Positions 27,868 through 36,702 of a stretch of DNA of 64,000 nucleotides are shown here, in pieces. Source of the stretch: Paenibacillus sp. JQZ6Y-1 (lineage in GTDB: Bacteria > Bacillota > Bacilli > Paenibacillales > Paenibacillaceae). The stretch is taken from the NCBI RefSeq assembly GCF_040719145.1, contig NZ_JBFDUZ010000001.1, positions 2,914,001 through 2,978,000 of the forward strand, read 5' to 3'. The notes under the pieces were generated by a model. The model worked only from the letters and a program-made list of their open reading frames with translations, had not been told where the DNA came from and did no database searches. A program made the translations under genes and the position numbers. Numbering within the stretch: the first letter of the stretch is position 1; every line of letters starts with the position of its first letter.

Positions 27868-30800
27868 GTGAGATACGTCTCCTTCGCTCCGGCGATAAGC
27901 TGCATCAATTCAGCATGTACCTGATCGACAAGCTTGTGAATCGTTGACTCTGTATGCAATTGATTGGAATACTGCCAGCCAAGCATTAATTGTTCCTGAT
28001 GAATCATACCGACAATCTCGAATGTATGCACACGCTCCTGCTGCGCACTGTTCATGTCTCCTGCTGCAAGTTCGCATAGCTGCGCAATAGGCGTTTCATC
28101 CGAAGCTGCCGAATCATCTGGCAATACATGCTGATGTCCAAAGTAATTAAACAATACATCTGCGTTACATCCGATCAACGGCTGCTGACCATCATACGTA
28201 CATAACATGCCATACGTCAGACCATGATGCGGAACCTGCTGCCTTACCTGATCGATATAAGTGATCCAGTCTGTCAATTGACGCTGGGACTCACCTTGGA
28301 GCAACAATGGATATACGCTGGTAAACCAACCCATCGTACGCGACGTATCCATATACTCCCCTACATCATGCCGACCGTGACCGTCGATATCCAGTGCGAG
28401 CTGATCTCTGCCAGTCCATTGCTGGATCACACGGACAATCGCGGACAATAGTACATGTTCCATCGTACTATGCAGTGTATGATGACTGAGCTGTATCAAT
28501 TCAGTCGTTTGCTCCTTCGTCAATGTTAGCGAAATGACTTCAGTATCGCCCCTTCTGTTCCTGCCACTTGTATGATCTACAGGCAGTGATGGCAAATGAT
28601 GCATGATCTGCTCAATAGATTGCCAGTACGGAATATCCGCTTGAACGACTGCTGAGCTTGTTTGTGCAGCCATATACTGTATCCACTGTTGAAATGAAAC
28701 TGATGATGTTCGCTCCGATACTGATATCGGCATTGGCGCCAGCTGTCGATGCATCGATTGCTGCAGCAGCATATTCAGATCTTCTGCCATGATGCCGCCT
28801 GATACCCAATCGGTCAGCAAATGATGTACAACCAGCAGAAGATACGATTTAGGCTGCGCTGGGTCGCGCATCCATACCGCTACAATCAACCGATCTCGAA
28901 TATGGAGCGAGCGCTGATGCACTGCGCCTGTTTCTTGTATAAATGCTTCCATCGTTCCCGTACCTACATAATCAATCACATGCAGCGGAATGCTACCATC
29001 GATTTGATATGATTGCCGATACCCTTGCGAACCGTTATGAAATTCCAGACGCAGTGCATCATGTCGTTCATACAGCTCACGCAAGGCATACTCGATCTGG
29101 TCCACATCCAGCTGCTGATTCAGCTGTAGCATTAAGGAAAAGTTCCAATGATGCGCATCGGTGAACTGTTGCTTGAAAAACCAATGCTGCATCGGTGATA
29201 GAGCAAAGTCCTGCCCATCGATTTCCGTAGCCGCTTCGTGAATAACAAGTGGCTGCATGCTGTGCGCCAGCATCTCCAAAATCGGAGACTGATAAACGGA
29301 ACGCGGTGTTACACTCCATCGATTCTTTTTTAATTCATTCATTAATTTAAGTATCAGAATAGAGTCGCCACCAATTTCAAAAAAGTGATCTGTGATGCGC
29401 ACTGCTCGGTGTAGCACCTTGCTACATGCGCTCACAAGCTGCTGCTCAGCGATGGAAAGCTCGCGCTCTTCTAGAGCTGACGATTCCGTAGGCTGCTGCG
29501 TAATAACCGGAGCAGGCAATTGCTTTTTATCGACCTTGCCATTAGAAGTTAATGGCATATGATCAAGTTCTACCAGATGCACAGGAATCATGTACGAAGG
29601 CAAAGTTCCACTCAAATGTGCCAGCATGGCGGCGCGATTCACTACATGCTGCGGTTTGACAACGATATAGGCTGCTAATTCATCCGGCTGATCAGTGCGC
29701 GGAATACAGGTGACGAAGGCTTCTTGAATGCCGGGGATGAGACGCAGATGATGCTCAATTTCGCCCAGCTCGACGCGATAGCCTCTGATTTTGACCTGAT
29801 TGTCGATACGGTCGAGGAATTCTAGCACACCATCGTGATCGTACTTCACCATATCTCCGGTACGATACAATCGTTGCTGTTCTTCGCCAGCAGTATACAT
29901 CACGAATTTGGCAGCTGTTTGTACAGGATCATTCCTATATTCGCGAGCGAGTCCAGCGCCACCAATATACAGTTCGCCACTTCTTCCCGGCGGAACCGGA
30001 TTGCCTTGCTCATCCAGTACATACGCTTTCATATTAGGCAATGGATACCCAATCGGCACCTTAGGACCAGCAACATACGGGAATACCGTAGCACATACCG
30101 TAGTCTCGGACGGACCATAGGCATTCCAGAACAACTTGCTCGCCGCCCATCGGCTTGCCAGCTCTACGGGACAGCGTTCACCTGCTACAATCACCTTTTG
30201 CAAGGAAGTCAATGATTCGGGCTGAAGATTATTCAAAAAGGACGAAGGAAATGTGCCAATCGTAATGCCATACTGATTGAGCAGTGTAACCATATCCAGC
30301 TGCATATCCTTCCAATCCGATGGCAGCATGCACAGCGTCAGACCATGACCGAGCGCCATCACAATCTCCCACACCGAAGCATCAAAGCTCATCGAAGCAA
30401 ATTGCAATACTCGCTCATGCGGCTGCAAATGAAATACCGTTTGCTGGGCATCAATCAGATGACTCAAGCTACCATGCTCAATCACTACACCTTTCGGTGC
30501 GCCTGTCGAACCAGAAGTGAAAATGATATAGGCGGTATCCTGTGGCAATACTCGTACAGGCTTGGAGCGAACAAGCTGATCCGGTTCATGTAATAGAGCT
30601 GCAAGCGACCATACTGGGATAAAATCCGCAAATGCAGCGTCCTCTCGATCCGATACAATACAGGTCAGCTCCGCCTTTTCCGCCATATACTGCAAGCGAT
30701 CCATCGGATAACTTGGATCAAGCGGTACATAGGCTGCGCCTGCTTTCATAATGCCAAGAATAGCAATGATAATCTTTTCCGATCTGCCAAAATGAATGCC

Positions 30801-32441
30801 CACCAAGGAGCCTTGCTGTATGTGTCGGCTTTGCAAGCTAGCTGCTAGCCGTTCCGCCAATTCGTTGAGCGCAGCATATGTATAGGTGCGGTCGCCGATA
30901 ACGAGCGCCGTATGTTGAGGAATGGTCTGCGCATAATGCTCAAATCGATCCATTATGGATAAAAAGGTAGATGGTGAAGCCGGAAAATGCGGATGATCAT
31001 TCAATATCTCATCCTGCTCTGCCAGCGTGATCAGATGCAGAGTAGATACCGGAACATGCGAGTTCGACAGCAGCTGTTCCAGCAATTGTTCATAATGGTT
31101 CATCCATTGCGAGATACGTTCAGCGCTATATAGCGCACTGTTATATTCGCATACCAAGTGGAAGGATTGATCGCTTTGCAGACAGGCGAACAAGCTGCAA
31201 TCGTATTTGGACGTATGATTATCAATCGGCATACGCTTCATGTGCAGCCCATCGACGACTGGCATCTCTTCCTCCTGCTGATAAGCAAAGGTCATTTGAA
31301 ATAATGGGCTAGTATTCAGTTCCCGTTCCGGCTGCAATGCCTGAATGACCTGTTCAAACGAAACCGCCTGATGATCCATACAAGCAAGTACACTTGTCTT
31401 CACCTGCGCAAGATGATTGGCAAAGGACTGCTGCTCATGAATCGTCGTCCGAACTGCCATCATGTCCACGAAAAATCCAATCAATGGATAGGTTTCCTTA
31501 TGTATTCTCCCTGAGGTTGGTGTACCGGTCGTAATATCGCTCTCGCCGGTATATTTATGTACAAACAGATGAAAAGCAGTCATAAAAAATAAATAGGGTG
31601 TTACGTCTTCCCGCTGACAATAATCAATAATACGCTGACTGAGTGTAGCGGATAGTGGATATTCCCTTACATTGCCCTGATGCAGATCATGCTCAAGCAG
31701 ATCAGGAAGATCAGGATCAAGTCGAACCATCCGTGAGTTGTGCAAATACTTCTGCCAGTACACCACATGCTTCTGGTGATAATCGGCTGACAATTGCTGC
31801 TCCCACTCTGCAAAATCATGATAGTGAATCGTCGGTTCCGGCAATACATGTTTCGGCTGTGCATAATACGCAAACAGCTCATTCCAGAAGATCCCCATCG
31901 ACCAGCCATCAATGATGCTGTGATGGAAATTCAAAAATAAGATATGTTCATCCGGCTGTAATTCAAACAAGCAGATCCGAACCAATTCGCCGCCATCCAG
32001 TTGGAAAGGAGTCATTGAATATTCTAATATCTTCTCCTGTATATACGATTCACGAACGTCTTGATTGAGATCATATAGCATCAATCGTTGCAGCATCGAA
32101 GACGGCGCCTGATGAATATACTGCCTGACTTCATTGCGTTGTTGATCTTCTCTGTATACGGTTCGTAAAATGGGATGACGCGCTATCACTTGCATCAAAG
32201 CCTGCTCCAACCTATGAATATCCAATACGCCTGTAATGGATAAAGCCTGCGGAATATTATACATCGCCGAATGAGGCGATAACTTTTCCATAAACCACAT
32301 GCGCTGCTGGGCAGCTGATAAAATATAACCATCTTGCTCATTGTTGATGTGTCGAGGGATTACCGATTGCTTCTGCTTGCGATGGGCATTCAATCGTTGC
32401 TTCAAACCGGTCGGTCGATCGCTCGACGCTGATTTTTCCAT
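27864..32441 (-). CDS. NRPS, one module with epimerization domain: C-A-T-E (predicted Phe)
   Basis: First gene of the operon, 1525 residues. Condensation domain at about 35-460 (SAAQQRMWFM, HHSIIDGWS). Adenylation at about 485-980, pocket D-A-W-T-I-A-A-V-C, nearly the classic Phe code. Carrier FFEIGGDSILILK, where GGDS is the form usual before epimerization domains. Epimerization domain at about 1095-1520: LSPMQHWFF, HHLLTDWVSGG, DGHGRHD, RTMGWFTSVYP and FNYFGHQ match its motif order, but EGHGRE is changed to DGHGRHD. D-Phe is the expected residue if the domain works. I start at ATG 32441 after AGGTG; a GTG at 32459 adds six residues and would overlap that site. An N-terminal ~40-residue basic tail may be a docking element. 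Confidence 0.92.
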   Translation of the reverse strand: MEKSASSDRPTGLKQRLNAHRKQKQSVIPRHINNEQDGYILSAAQQRMWFMEKLSPHSAMYNIPQALSITGVLDIHRLEQALMQVIARHPILRTVYREDQQRNEVRQYIHQAPSSMLQRLMLYDLNQDVRESYIQEKILEYSMTPFQLDGGELVRICLFELQPDEHILFLNFHHSIIDGWSMGIFWNELFAYYAQPKHVLPEPTIHYHDFAEWEQQLSADYHQKHVVYWQKYLHNSRMVRLDPDLPDLLEHDLHQGNVREYPLSATLSQRIIDYCQREDVTPYLFFMTAFHLFVHKYTGESDITTGTPTSGRIHKETYPLIGFFVDMMAVRTTIHEQQSFANHLAQVKTSVLACMDHQAVSFEQVIQALQPERELNTSPLFQMTFAYQQEEEMPVVDGLHMKRMPIDNHTSKYDCSLFACLQSDQSFHLVCEYNSALYSAERISQWMNHYEQLLEQLLSNSHVPVSTLHLITLAEQDEILNDHPHFPASPSTFLSIMDRFEHYAQTIPQHTALVIGDRTYTYAALNELAERLAASLQSRHIQQGSLVGIHFGRSEKIIIAILGIMKAGAAYVPLDPSYPMDRLQYMAEKAELTCIVSDREDAAFADFIPVWSLAALLHEPDQLVRSKPVRVLPQDTAYIIFTSGSTGAPKGVVIEHGSLSHLIDAQQTVFHLQPHERVLQFASMSFDASVWEIVMALGHGLTLCMLPSDWKDMQLDMVTLLNQYGITIGTFPSSFLNNLQPESLTSLQKVIVAGERCPVELASRWAASKLFWNAYGPSETTVCATVFPYVAGPKVPIGYPLPNMKAYVLDEQGNPVPPGRSGELYIGGAGLAREYRNDPVQTAAKFVMYTAGEEQQRLYRTGDMVKYDHDGVLEFLDRIDNQVKIRGYRVELGEIEHHLRLIPGIQEAFVTCIPRTDQPDELAAYIVVKPQHVVNRAAMLAHLSGTLPSYMIPVHLVELDHMPLTSNGKVDKKQLPAPVITQQPTESSALEERELSIAEQQLVSACSKVLHRAVRITDHFFEIGGDSILILKLMNELKKNRWSVTPRSVYQSPILEMLAHSMQPLVIHEAATEIDGQDFALSPMQHWFFKQQFTDAHHWNFSLMLQLNQQLDVDQIEYALRELYERHDALRLEFHNGSQGYRQSYQIDGSIPLHVIDYVGTGTMEAFIQETGAVHQRSLHIRDRLIVAVWMRDPAQPKSYLLLVVHHLLTDWVSGGIMAEDLNMLLQQSMHRQLAPMPISVSERTSSVSFQQWIQYMAAQTSSAVVQADIPYWQSIEQIMHHLPSLPVDHTSGRNRRGDTEVISLTLTKEQTTELIQLSHHTLHSTMEHVLLSAIVRVIQQWTGRDQLALDIDGHGRHDVGEYMDTSRTMGWFTSVYPLLLQGESQRQLTDWITYIDQVRQQVPHHGLTYGMLCTYDGQQPLIGCNADVLFNYFGHQHVLPDDSAASDETPIAQLCELAAGDMNSAQQERVHTFEIVGMIHQEQLMLGWQYSNQLHTESTIHKLVDQVHAELMQLIAGAKETYLT

Positions 32442-32624
32442 GGTTTTATCACACCTCACTGTTCAACTATGTTATCTAGTAAATAATGTAGCAGAAAAGG
32501 ATTTTTATAACAATAAGTGGAATTATTAATTATTTATTACTTTTTTATTAATATATTTAATTTGTTTAAAAATTATACATTTCGTATTGATTATTAAGAT
32601 TCCATATACAACAAATAAATGCAC

Positions 32625-32657
32625 AAAAGACCTTCTCAATGATCGAAAAGGTCTTTT
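32625..32657 (-). terminator. Intrinsic terminator after the DUF4097 gene
   Basis: Arms AAAAGACC (32625-32632) and GGTCTTTT (32650-32657) around a loop that adds partial pairing. It lies 38 bases past the DUF4097 stop on the minus strand and insulates it from the NRPS operon. The 130 bases between it and the NRPS start are very AT-rich and must hold the NRPS promoter, but no clean -35/-10 pair stands out. Confidence 0.7.
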
Positions 32658-32694
32658 ATGCTTCTTGTTACAGATATGATTGATGGCTGTTAGC

Positions 32695-33597
32695 TTACTG
32701 GCTCACTTTCAAATCGCCGGAGCTGGTGTTCACGGTAATGCGTTGTTGCGGCTCGCCTTCGCCTTTGACACCAAGCGCGCTATGCTCCGATTTATCCTTA
32801 TACAGCATGCCGTCCACACCAATATCGGCGGTACCGGAGTTGCTCGTGAATTGTAGCTGCAAGGAATCTGTGCTGCCGTTCAGTACAGCATCGACATCCC
32901 CACTAGATGTTGTCAATTCAACATTAGGCAATGGTTGTGCCTGTGTATACTTGATAGCGCCAGAGGAGGTTTGTAGCGCTGCACTTTGACCGGACAATTG
33001 CTGGGATTGGATGACTCCGCTGGTCGTTTCCCATTGTCCAGTATTGATTTCATTTTGCTGGGCATCAATATCACCGCTAGTCGTTTTGATGGTGCCAGTG
33101 CCGGATATTTTCAAGCCGCTCACATGCTGCTCACCAGAGCTTGTTTGGGATTGCAGCATATTGGCTGCCAGATTATGCAAGGTGATGTCGCCCGACGTGG
33201 TCGTTACTTGAATCTGATCCCATTCTTTTTGCGGAACGGTGATCATCAGCTTTAAGTCGCTAATCTCATCTAGCTTGATGCCGAGTGTATTATTGTCGGT
33301 CGCTAGCTGAACATTCATCACGTTCTGATCTGCTGTCACATTGAATGTATATTTACCCTTTAAGCGCGGGCTAATATCACCGTCTAGTGTAACGACAATA
33401 TCACTCTGCTCCCCTGGTGTAATCTCCACATCAGGAGCCGTTGTATCAATCTTCATGCTTGTAATGGATGCGGCAGGTATAGTCTTCTGCTCATGCAGTG
33501 CTTCTGAGCTGTTCATCCGTTGATACACGATATAGGCAATAACGATAACTGCGATAATAAGAATAATAATGATGGGGATATACAATGAGCGTTTCAA
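32695..33597 (-). CDS. DUF4097-type membrane-anchored beta-strand repeat protein
   Basis: Single-span membrane protein of 300 residues. The N-terminal segment SLYIPIIIILIIAVIVIAYIVY is an uncleaved anchor. The rest is a repetitive beta-rich domain with recurring TTSGDI / TSSGDV / TSSGAI turns, typical of the DUF4097 (putative adhesin) family, whose biochemical role is unknown. The start is a TTG at 33597, placed after GGAGAGG at the very end of padR. A longer frame would overlap padR by 73 bases and lacks a good site. The tight coupling to padR is common for this family and suggests PadR controls it. Confidence 0.85.
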   Translation of the reverse strand: MKRSLYIPIIIILIIAVIVIAYIVYQRMNSSEALHEQKTIPAASITSMKIDTTAPDVEITPGEQSDIVVTLDGDISPRLKGKYTFNVTADQNVMNVQLATDNNTLGIKLDEISDLKLMITVPQKEWDQIQVTTTSGDITLHNLAANMLQSQTSSGEQHVSGLKISGTGTIKTTSGDIDAQQNEINTGQWETTSGVIQSQQLSGQSAALQTSSGAIKYTQAQPLPNVELTTSSGDVDAVLNGSTDSLQLQFTSNSGTADIGVDGMLYKDKSEHSALGVKGEGEPQQRITVNTSSGDLKVSQ

Positions 33598-33599
33598 CG

Positions 33600-33938
33600 T
33601 TATTCCTCTCCCTTGCTGCTTACACAATTTTTGTTCAAAATCTGCGTGACCGATTTGGAAAAGTGTATCCATTCCGTAAGTAAACGTTCCATTCGCTCAC
33701 GTCCTACTGCCGTAATCGAATAATACTTGCGCTGCGGTCCCTCCGTAGAGGATACAAAGTAAATCGATACATAATCATCTTTTTGCATCTTTTTAAGTAG
33801 CGGGTACAGGGTCCCGCGAGCAATATCTATATTTTCGGAAATATGCCGGACGAGTTCATATCCATACCGATCCTTGTGCAATAACAGCACGAGGACACAA
33901 AGCTCCAATACGCCTTTTTTTAATTGTGCATTAACCAT
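33600..33938 (-). CDS. PadR-family transcriptional regulator
   Basis: Winged-helix regulator of 112 residues (KKGVLELCVLVLLLHKDRYGYELV, GTLYPLLKKMQKDDYV, KYYSITAVGRERME), the normal PadR pattern with the wing ending in YYSIT. PadR proteins are usually repressors that respond to small molecules. It lies two bases before the TTG of the DUF4097 gene and 55 bases after the ABC permease gene, all in the same direction. It may repress this pair, the ABC transporter, or both. The ATG at 33938 has AAAGGAGATATT upstream. Confidence 0.9.
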   Translation of the reverse strand: MVNAQLKKGVLELCVLVLLLHKDRYGYELVRHISENIDIARGTLYPLLKKMQKDDYVSIYFVSSTEGPQRKYYSITAVGRERMERLLTEWIHFSKSVTQILNKNCVSSKGEE

Positions 33939-33993
33939 AATATCTCCTTTACTTCCCCTATTCCTTTCGACACAACATTTTGTTTGTCTGCTG

Positions 33994-34686
33994 TTATGCG
34001 ATGTCTGCTGTTTCTACATTACGGAGCGACAGATAGGCAGATAATACGCCTACCAGTGCCAACGAAACCGGCACAGCGGTAATCGAGAACATCGAAAAGT
34101 CGTTGCTGGTAGCGCTGGTCATACCAACGATTAACACAGCCGATACAAGCGTGGCAGGAACCGATTTGCGGCGCATACCGATATAGAGTGGGATTAAGGC
34201 AATCCCAGCAGAAGCAATCGAGCTGATCAAGATACTAATCATATTACGGGCAAAGATCGCCATGCTCATCGGCTCAGCCAGAAAATGCAGCCATTGATTC
34301 ATCAGATAGAAAATGCCGCCAATCAGCAAATTGGATAACAGTATCGTCGAAAAGGTGAAAATTACGATAACAAGCAGCTTAGACAGCATGATTTTTTGTC
34401 GTTTGATCGGATACATAAACAGTACCGAGATCGATTTCGTTTTGTATTCTTCCAAAAATAAACGGGTAATCAGCACAGCCGCGAATACGGTAAAGGTAGA
34501 ACGAACCGCGCTGCCAATAATACTGAATGCCATATCATAGCTATCAAACGGCACATTGCCATCCTTCGTTTCCATAAAATAGATCAGAGCCAACAGGGCA
34601 AAAAAGCAAATATTGGCGATGATGACACCCTTCATATAGCGCCACAAATGATACTTGCGAATCTCCAATGTAAGCAGTTTAAGCAT
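33994..34686 (-). CDS. ABC-2 type permease (BcrB-like)
   Basis: Membrane subunit of 230 residues with about six membrane segments, e.g. GVIIANICFFALLALIYF and VIVIFTFSTILLSNLLIGGIFYL. Size and arrangement fit peptide-antibiotic efflux or lantibiotic-immunity permeases. I start at ATG 34686 after GGAGGGG; it overlaps the ATPase stop by 8 bases, showing coupling. With the ATPase it should form an exporter. Its place next to a two-component system and an NRPS operon suggests immunity to the product, by inference only. Confidence 0.85.
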   Translation of the reverse strand: MLKLLTLEIRKYHLWRYMKGVIIANICFFALLALIYFMETKDGNVPFDSYDMAFSIIGSAVRSTFTVFAAVLITRLFLEEYKTKSISVLFMYPIKRQKIMLSKLLVIVIFTFSTILLSNLLIGGIFYLMNQWLHFLAEPMSMAIFARNMISILISSIASAGIALIPLYIGMRRKSVPATLVSAVLIVGMTSATSNDFSMFSITAVPVSLALVGVLSAYLSLRNVETADIA

Positions 34687-35602
34687 GTTTGACCCCTCCA
34701 TCGACCAGATTGACGAAATAATCTTCCAACGAATGACTTTTCTTTTTGATCTCTTCGATATTCACACCGTTCAGAATGAATTGCTTGGAAATCTCCGCCT
34801 GACTGAGTGACAGATTGTAAATACGAATACGTGAATCATCCAGCACCTTGAAATTGTCCATGCACAGTACTTCTTGCAGCACGTAGACGGCTTTTTTCAC
34901 ATCGTCGCTCAAAATCTCAATGTATTCGGTATTACGCTCATGAATTTCCTTGACCGTGATCTCTTCGATCAGCTTGCCGTTGTTAATCACACCAATCGTA
35001 TCCGCAATCTGCTCCACCTCGCTCAGTATATGACTGGAGATGATCATCGTAATCCGATACTCCTTGCACAGCATTTGGAACAGACTACGCAGCTCCTTGA
35101 TACCGACCGGGTCCAGACCGTTAATCGGCTCATCCAGAATGAGTAGCTCCGGTTTGGTCATAATCGCGCGAGCAATGCCGAGACGCTGCCGCATCCCCAG
35201 CGAGAAGCTTTTGACCGGCTTGTCGTTCACATCTTGTAGATTGACTAGCATGAGCGCTTCCTCAATCGCAGTATGATCGTAGTAACCGGCGTATTCACAA
35301 TGCAGTCGCAGATTTTCGCGAGCGCTTAACTTTTCATAAAAGACAGGAAACTCGATAATGCTACCAATGCGCTTGAGCATCTCATACGAATGCTCTGTGA
35401 CCTTTTCGCCGAAAATCTCAATCTCGCCACTGGATGGTTTGATCAGATTGGTCATCATTTTCATGACCGTAGTTTTACCGGCGCCGTTCGGTCCGAGGAA
35501 GCCATAGATTTCGCCTTTGCGTACACTCATATTCAGATTGGATACGACTTCATGACCATCATAGGTTTTGCTCAATTGATGCGTTTTGATAATATATTGC
35601 AT
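34679..35602 (-). CDS. ABC transporter ATP-binding subunit (BcrA-like)
   Basis: ATPase of 307 residues with Walker A GPNGAGKTT, signature SLGMRQRLGIARA, Walker B LLILDEP followed by INGLDP, and the switch His in IISSHIL. The C-terminal ~80 residues are the extension typical of the BcrA/drug-resistance branch. ATG 35602 is preceded by AGGAGGGAC; an upstream frame to 35629 would pass through the inverted repeat and lacks a site. It pairs with the permease encoded downstream. Transcription from 160 bases of non-coding DNA separates it from the sensor kinase gene, with a 9-bp inverted repeat next to the ribosome binding site. Confidence 0.93.
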   Translation of the reverse strand: MQYIIKTHQLSKTYDGHEVVSNLNMSVRKGEIYGFLGPNGAGKTTVMKMMTNLIKPSSGEIEIFGEKVTEHSYEMLKRIGSIIEFPVFYEKLSARENLRLHCEYAGYYDHTAIEEALMLVNLQDVNDKPVKSFSLGMRQRLGIARAIMTKPELLILDEPINGLDPVGIKELRSLFQMLCKEYRITMIISSHILSEVEQIADTIGVINNGKLIEEITVKEIHERNTEYIEILSDDVKKAVYVLQEVLCMDNFKVLDDSRIRIYNLSLSQAEISKQFILNGVNIEEIKKKSHSLEDYFVNLVDGGVKHA

Positions 35603-35615
35603 ATTATTGTCCCTC

Positions 35616-35654
35616 CTACTGTAATCCATCTTGTATACCTTTACTTTACAGTAG
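35616..35654 (-). promoter_or_regulatory. 9-bp perfect inverted repeat before the ABC operon
   Basis: Arms CTACTGTAA (35616-35624) and TTACAGTAG (35646-35654) separated by 21 bases. On the minus strand the second arm runs straight into GGAGGGA, the ABC ATPase ribosome binding site. It could be an operator for the adjacent response regulator or PadR, or an RNA hairpin limiting translation. Confidence 0.55.
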
Positions 35655-35762
35655 CGAAATTGCTTTTTTATTAATCAGTCCTTACTTATTCCTTAATTTG
35701 TATGTTAGATCGTATATTTTGTTCACTTTCTATACGAAGGAATGAATAAACCTGCCGATGTC

Positions 35763-36701
35763 TTAGGCGCTGTATCGCTTGAGCATGACGGTGAATACTG
35801 TCTTCTCAAACGGTTTACTGACAAAGGAGATATCGCCGCCCATCTTTTCCACCAGCCGCTTAGTGATCGTTAAACCAAGACCACTGCCCTGATACAGTCG
35901 ATTACGGGAGTCCTCCAGCGTGTACATGCGCTCGAATACACGGTCTTTATGCTTTTCGCTGATGCCTTTACCTTTATCCCATACATCAATACAAATATGC
36001 TGTGGCTGCTGACGTACTGCCAATCCGAGAAACTGCCCATCACTTCCATAGCGCACCGCATTGGACAGCAAATTATTCAAGATGCGATTCAATTCTTCTT
36101 CATTGCCATATGCCCAACAATGCTGTTCTTCCGCAATATCAATAACCACCTCAATATCCTGGGCGGTTAAAATGTCATAAAAGCTCAAAATATTCGTTTT
36201 GCAAATCTCACTCACATCAATTTTGGAGATTTCAATATCATGATCGCCGGATTCTAATTTGACCAGATCAAAGAACTTTTTCATTAAACTAAGCACTTCA
36301 ATCGTTTTGTCATGCACTTTGGTCAGCAAAACATCCACCTCGTTTCGATTCAGGGACGGATCATTTAAAATGACCTCGATATACCCCAATACGACCGTCA
36401 GTGGTGTACGCAAATCATGTGAAATATTGGATAGCATTTTGCGGATGGATACTTCCATCTGATAATAGGAAGCAACAGTTTTCTGATTCTTTTCCAGCAA
36501 ACGGTTGATTTCGTTCAGCAATGTTTTGAGATGAATATCCTCCGTATGCAGCAGCAGCTTCTCGTCGGTATGCTCATTGTTGATTGCCTTCAGCTTGTTG
36601 CAGGCGTACAACAGATTTGCCTGATGTTGCTTGTACCGATGATGCTGAAACCAGACCAGTAGCAGCAGAATCGCAATAATCGTGCATAGCAGGATATCCA
36701 T
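35763..36701 (-). CDS. Sensor histidine kinase, one membrane segment
   Basis: Kinase of 312 residues. A single N-terminal hydrophobic segment (LLCTIIAILLLLVWF) is followed by a coiled linker, the dimerization box SHDLRTPLTVVLGY with the phosphorylated His at about residue 110, N-box NRILNNLLSNAVRYG, G1 DKGKGI and G2 GSGLGL. It has almost no outside domain, so it probably senses within the membrane or through the ABC transporter. ATG 36701 follows GGGGGA; it lies one base after the regulator stop. The neighbours are its response regulator upstream and the ABC transporter downstream. Confidence 0.93.
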   Translation of the reverse strand: MDILLCTIIAILLLLVWFQHHRYKQHQANLLYACNKLKAINNEHTDEKLLLHTEDIHLKTLLNEINRLLEKNQKTVASYYQMEVSIRKMLSNISHDLRTPLTVVLGYIEVILNDPSLNRNEVDVLLTKVHDKTIEVLSLMKKFFDLVKLESGDHDIEISKIDVSEICKTNILSFYDILTAQDIEVVIDIAEEQHCWAYGNEEELNRILNNLLSNAVRYGSDGQFLGLAVRQQPQHICIDVWDKGKGISEKHKDRVFERMYTLEDSRNRLYQGSGLGLTITKRLVEKMGGDISFVSKPFEKTVFTVMLKRYSA

Positions 36702-36702
36702 A

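Noticed and set aside
10752..32441. Transposon or integrase borders for the accessory block
   Set aside because: I found no transposase, integrase, tRNA gene or long terminal direct repeats at either edge.
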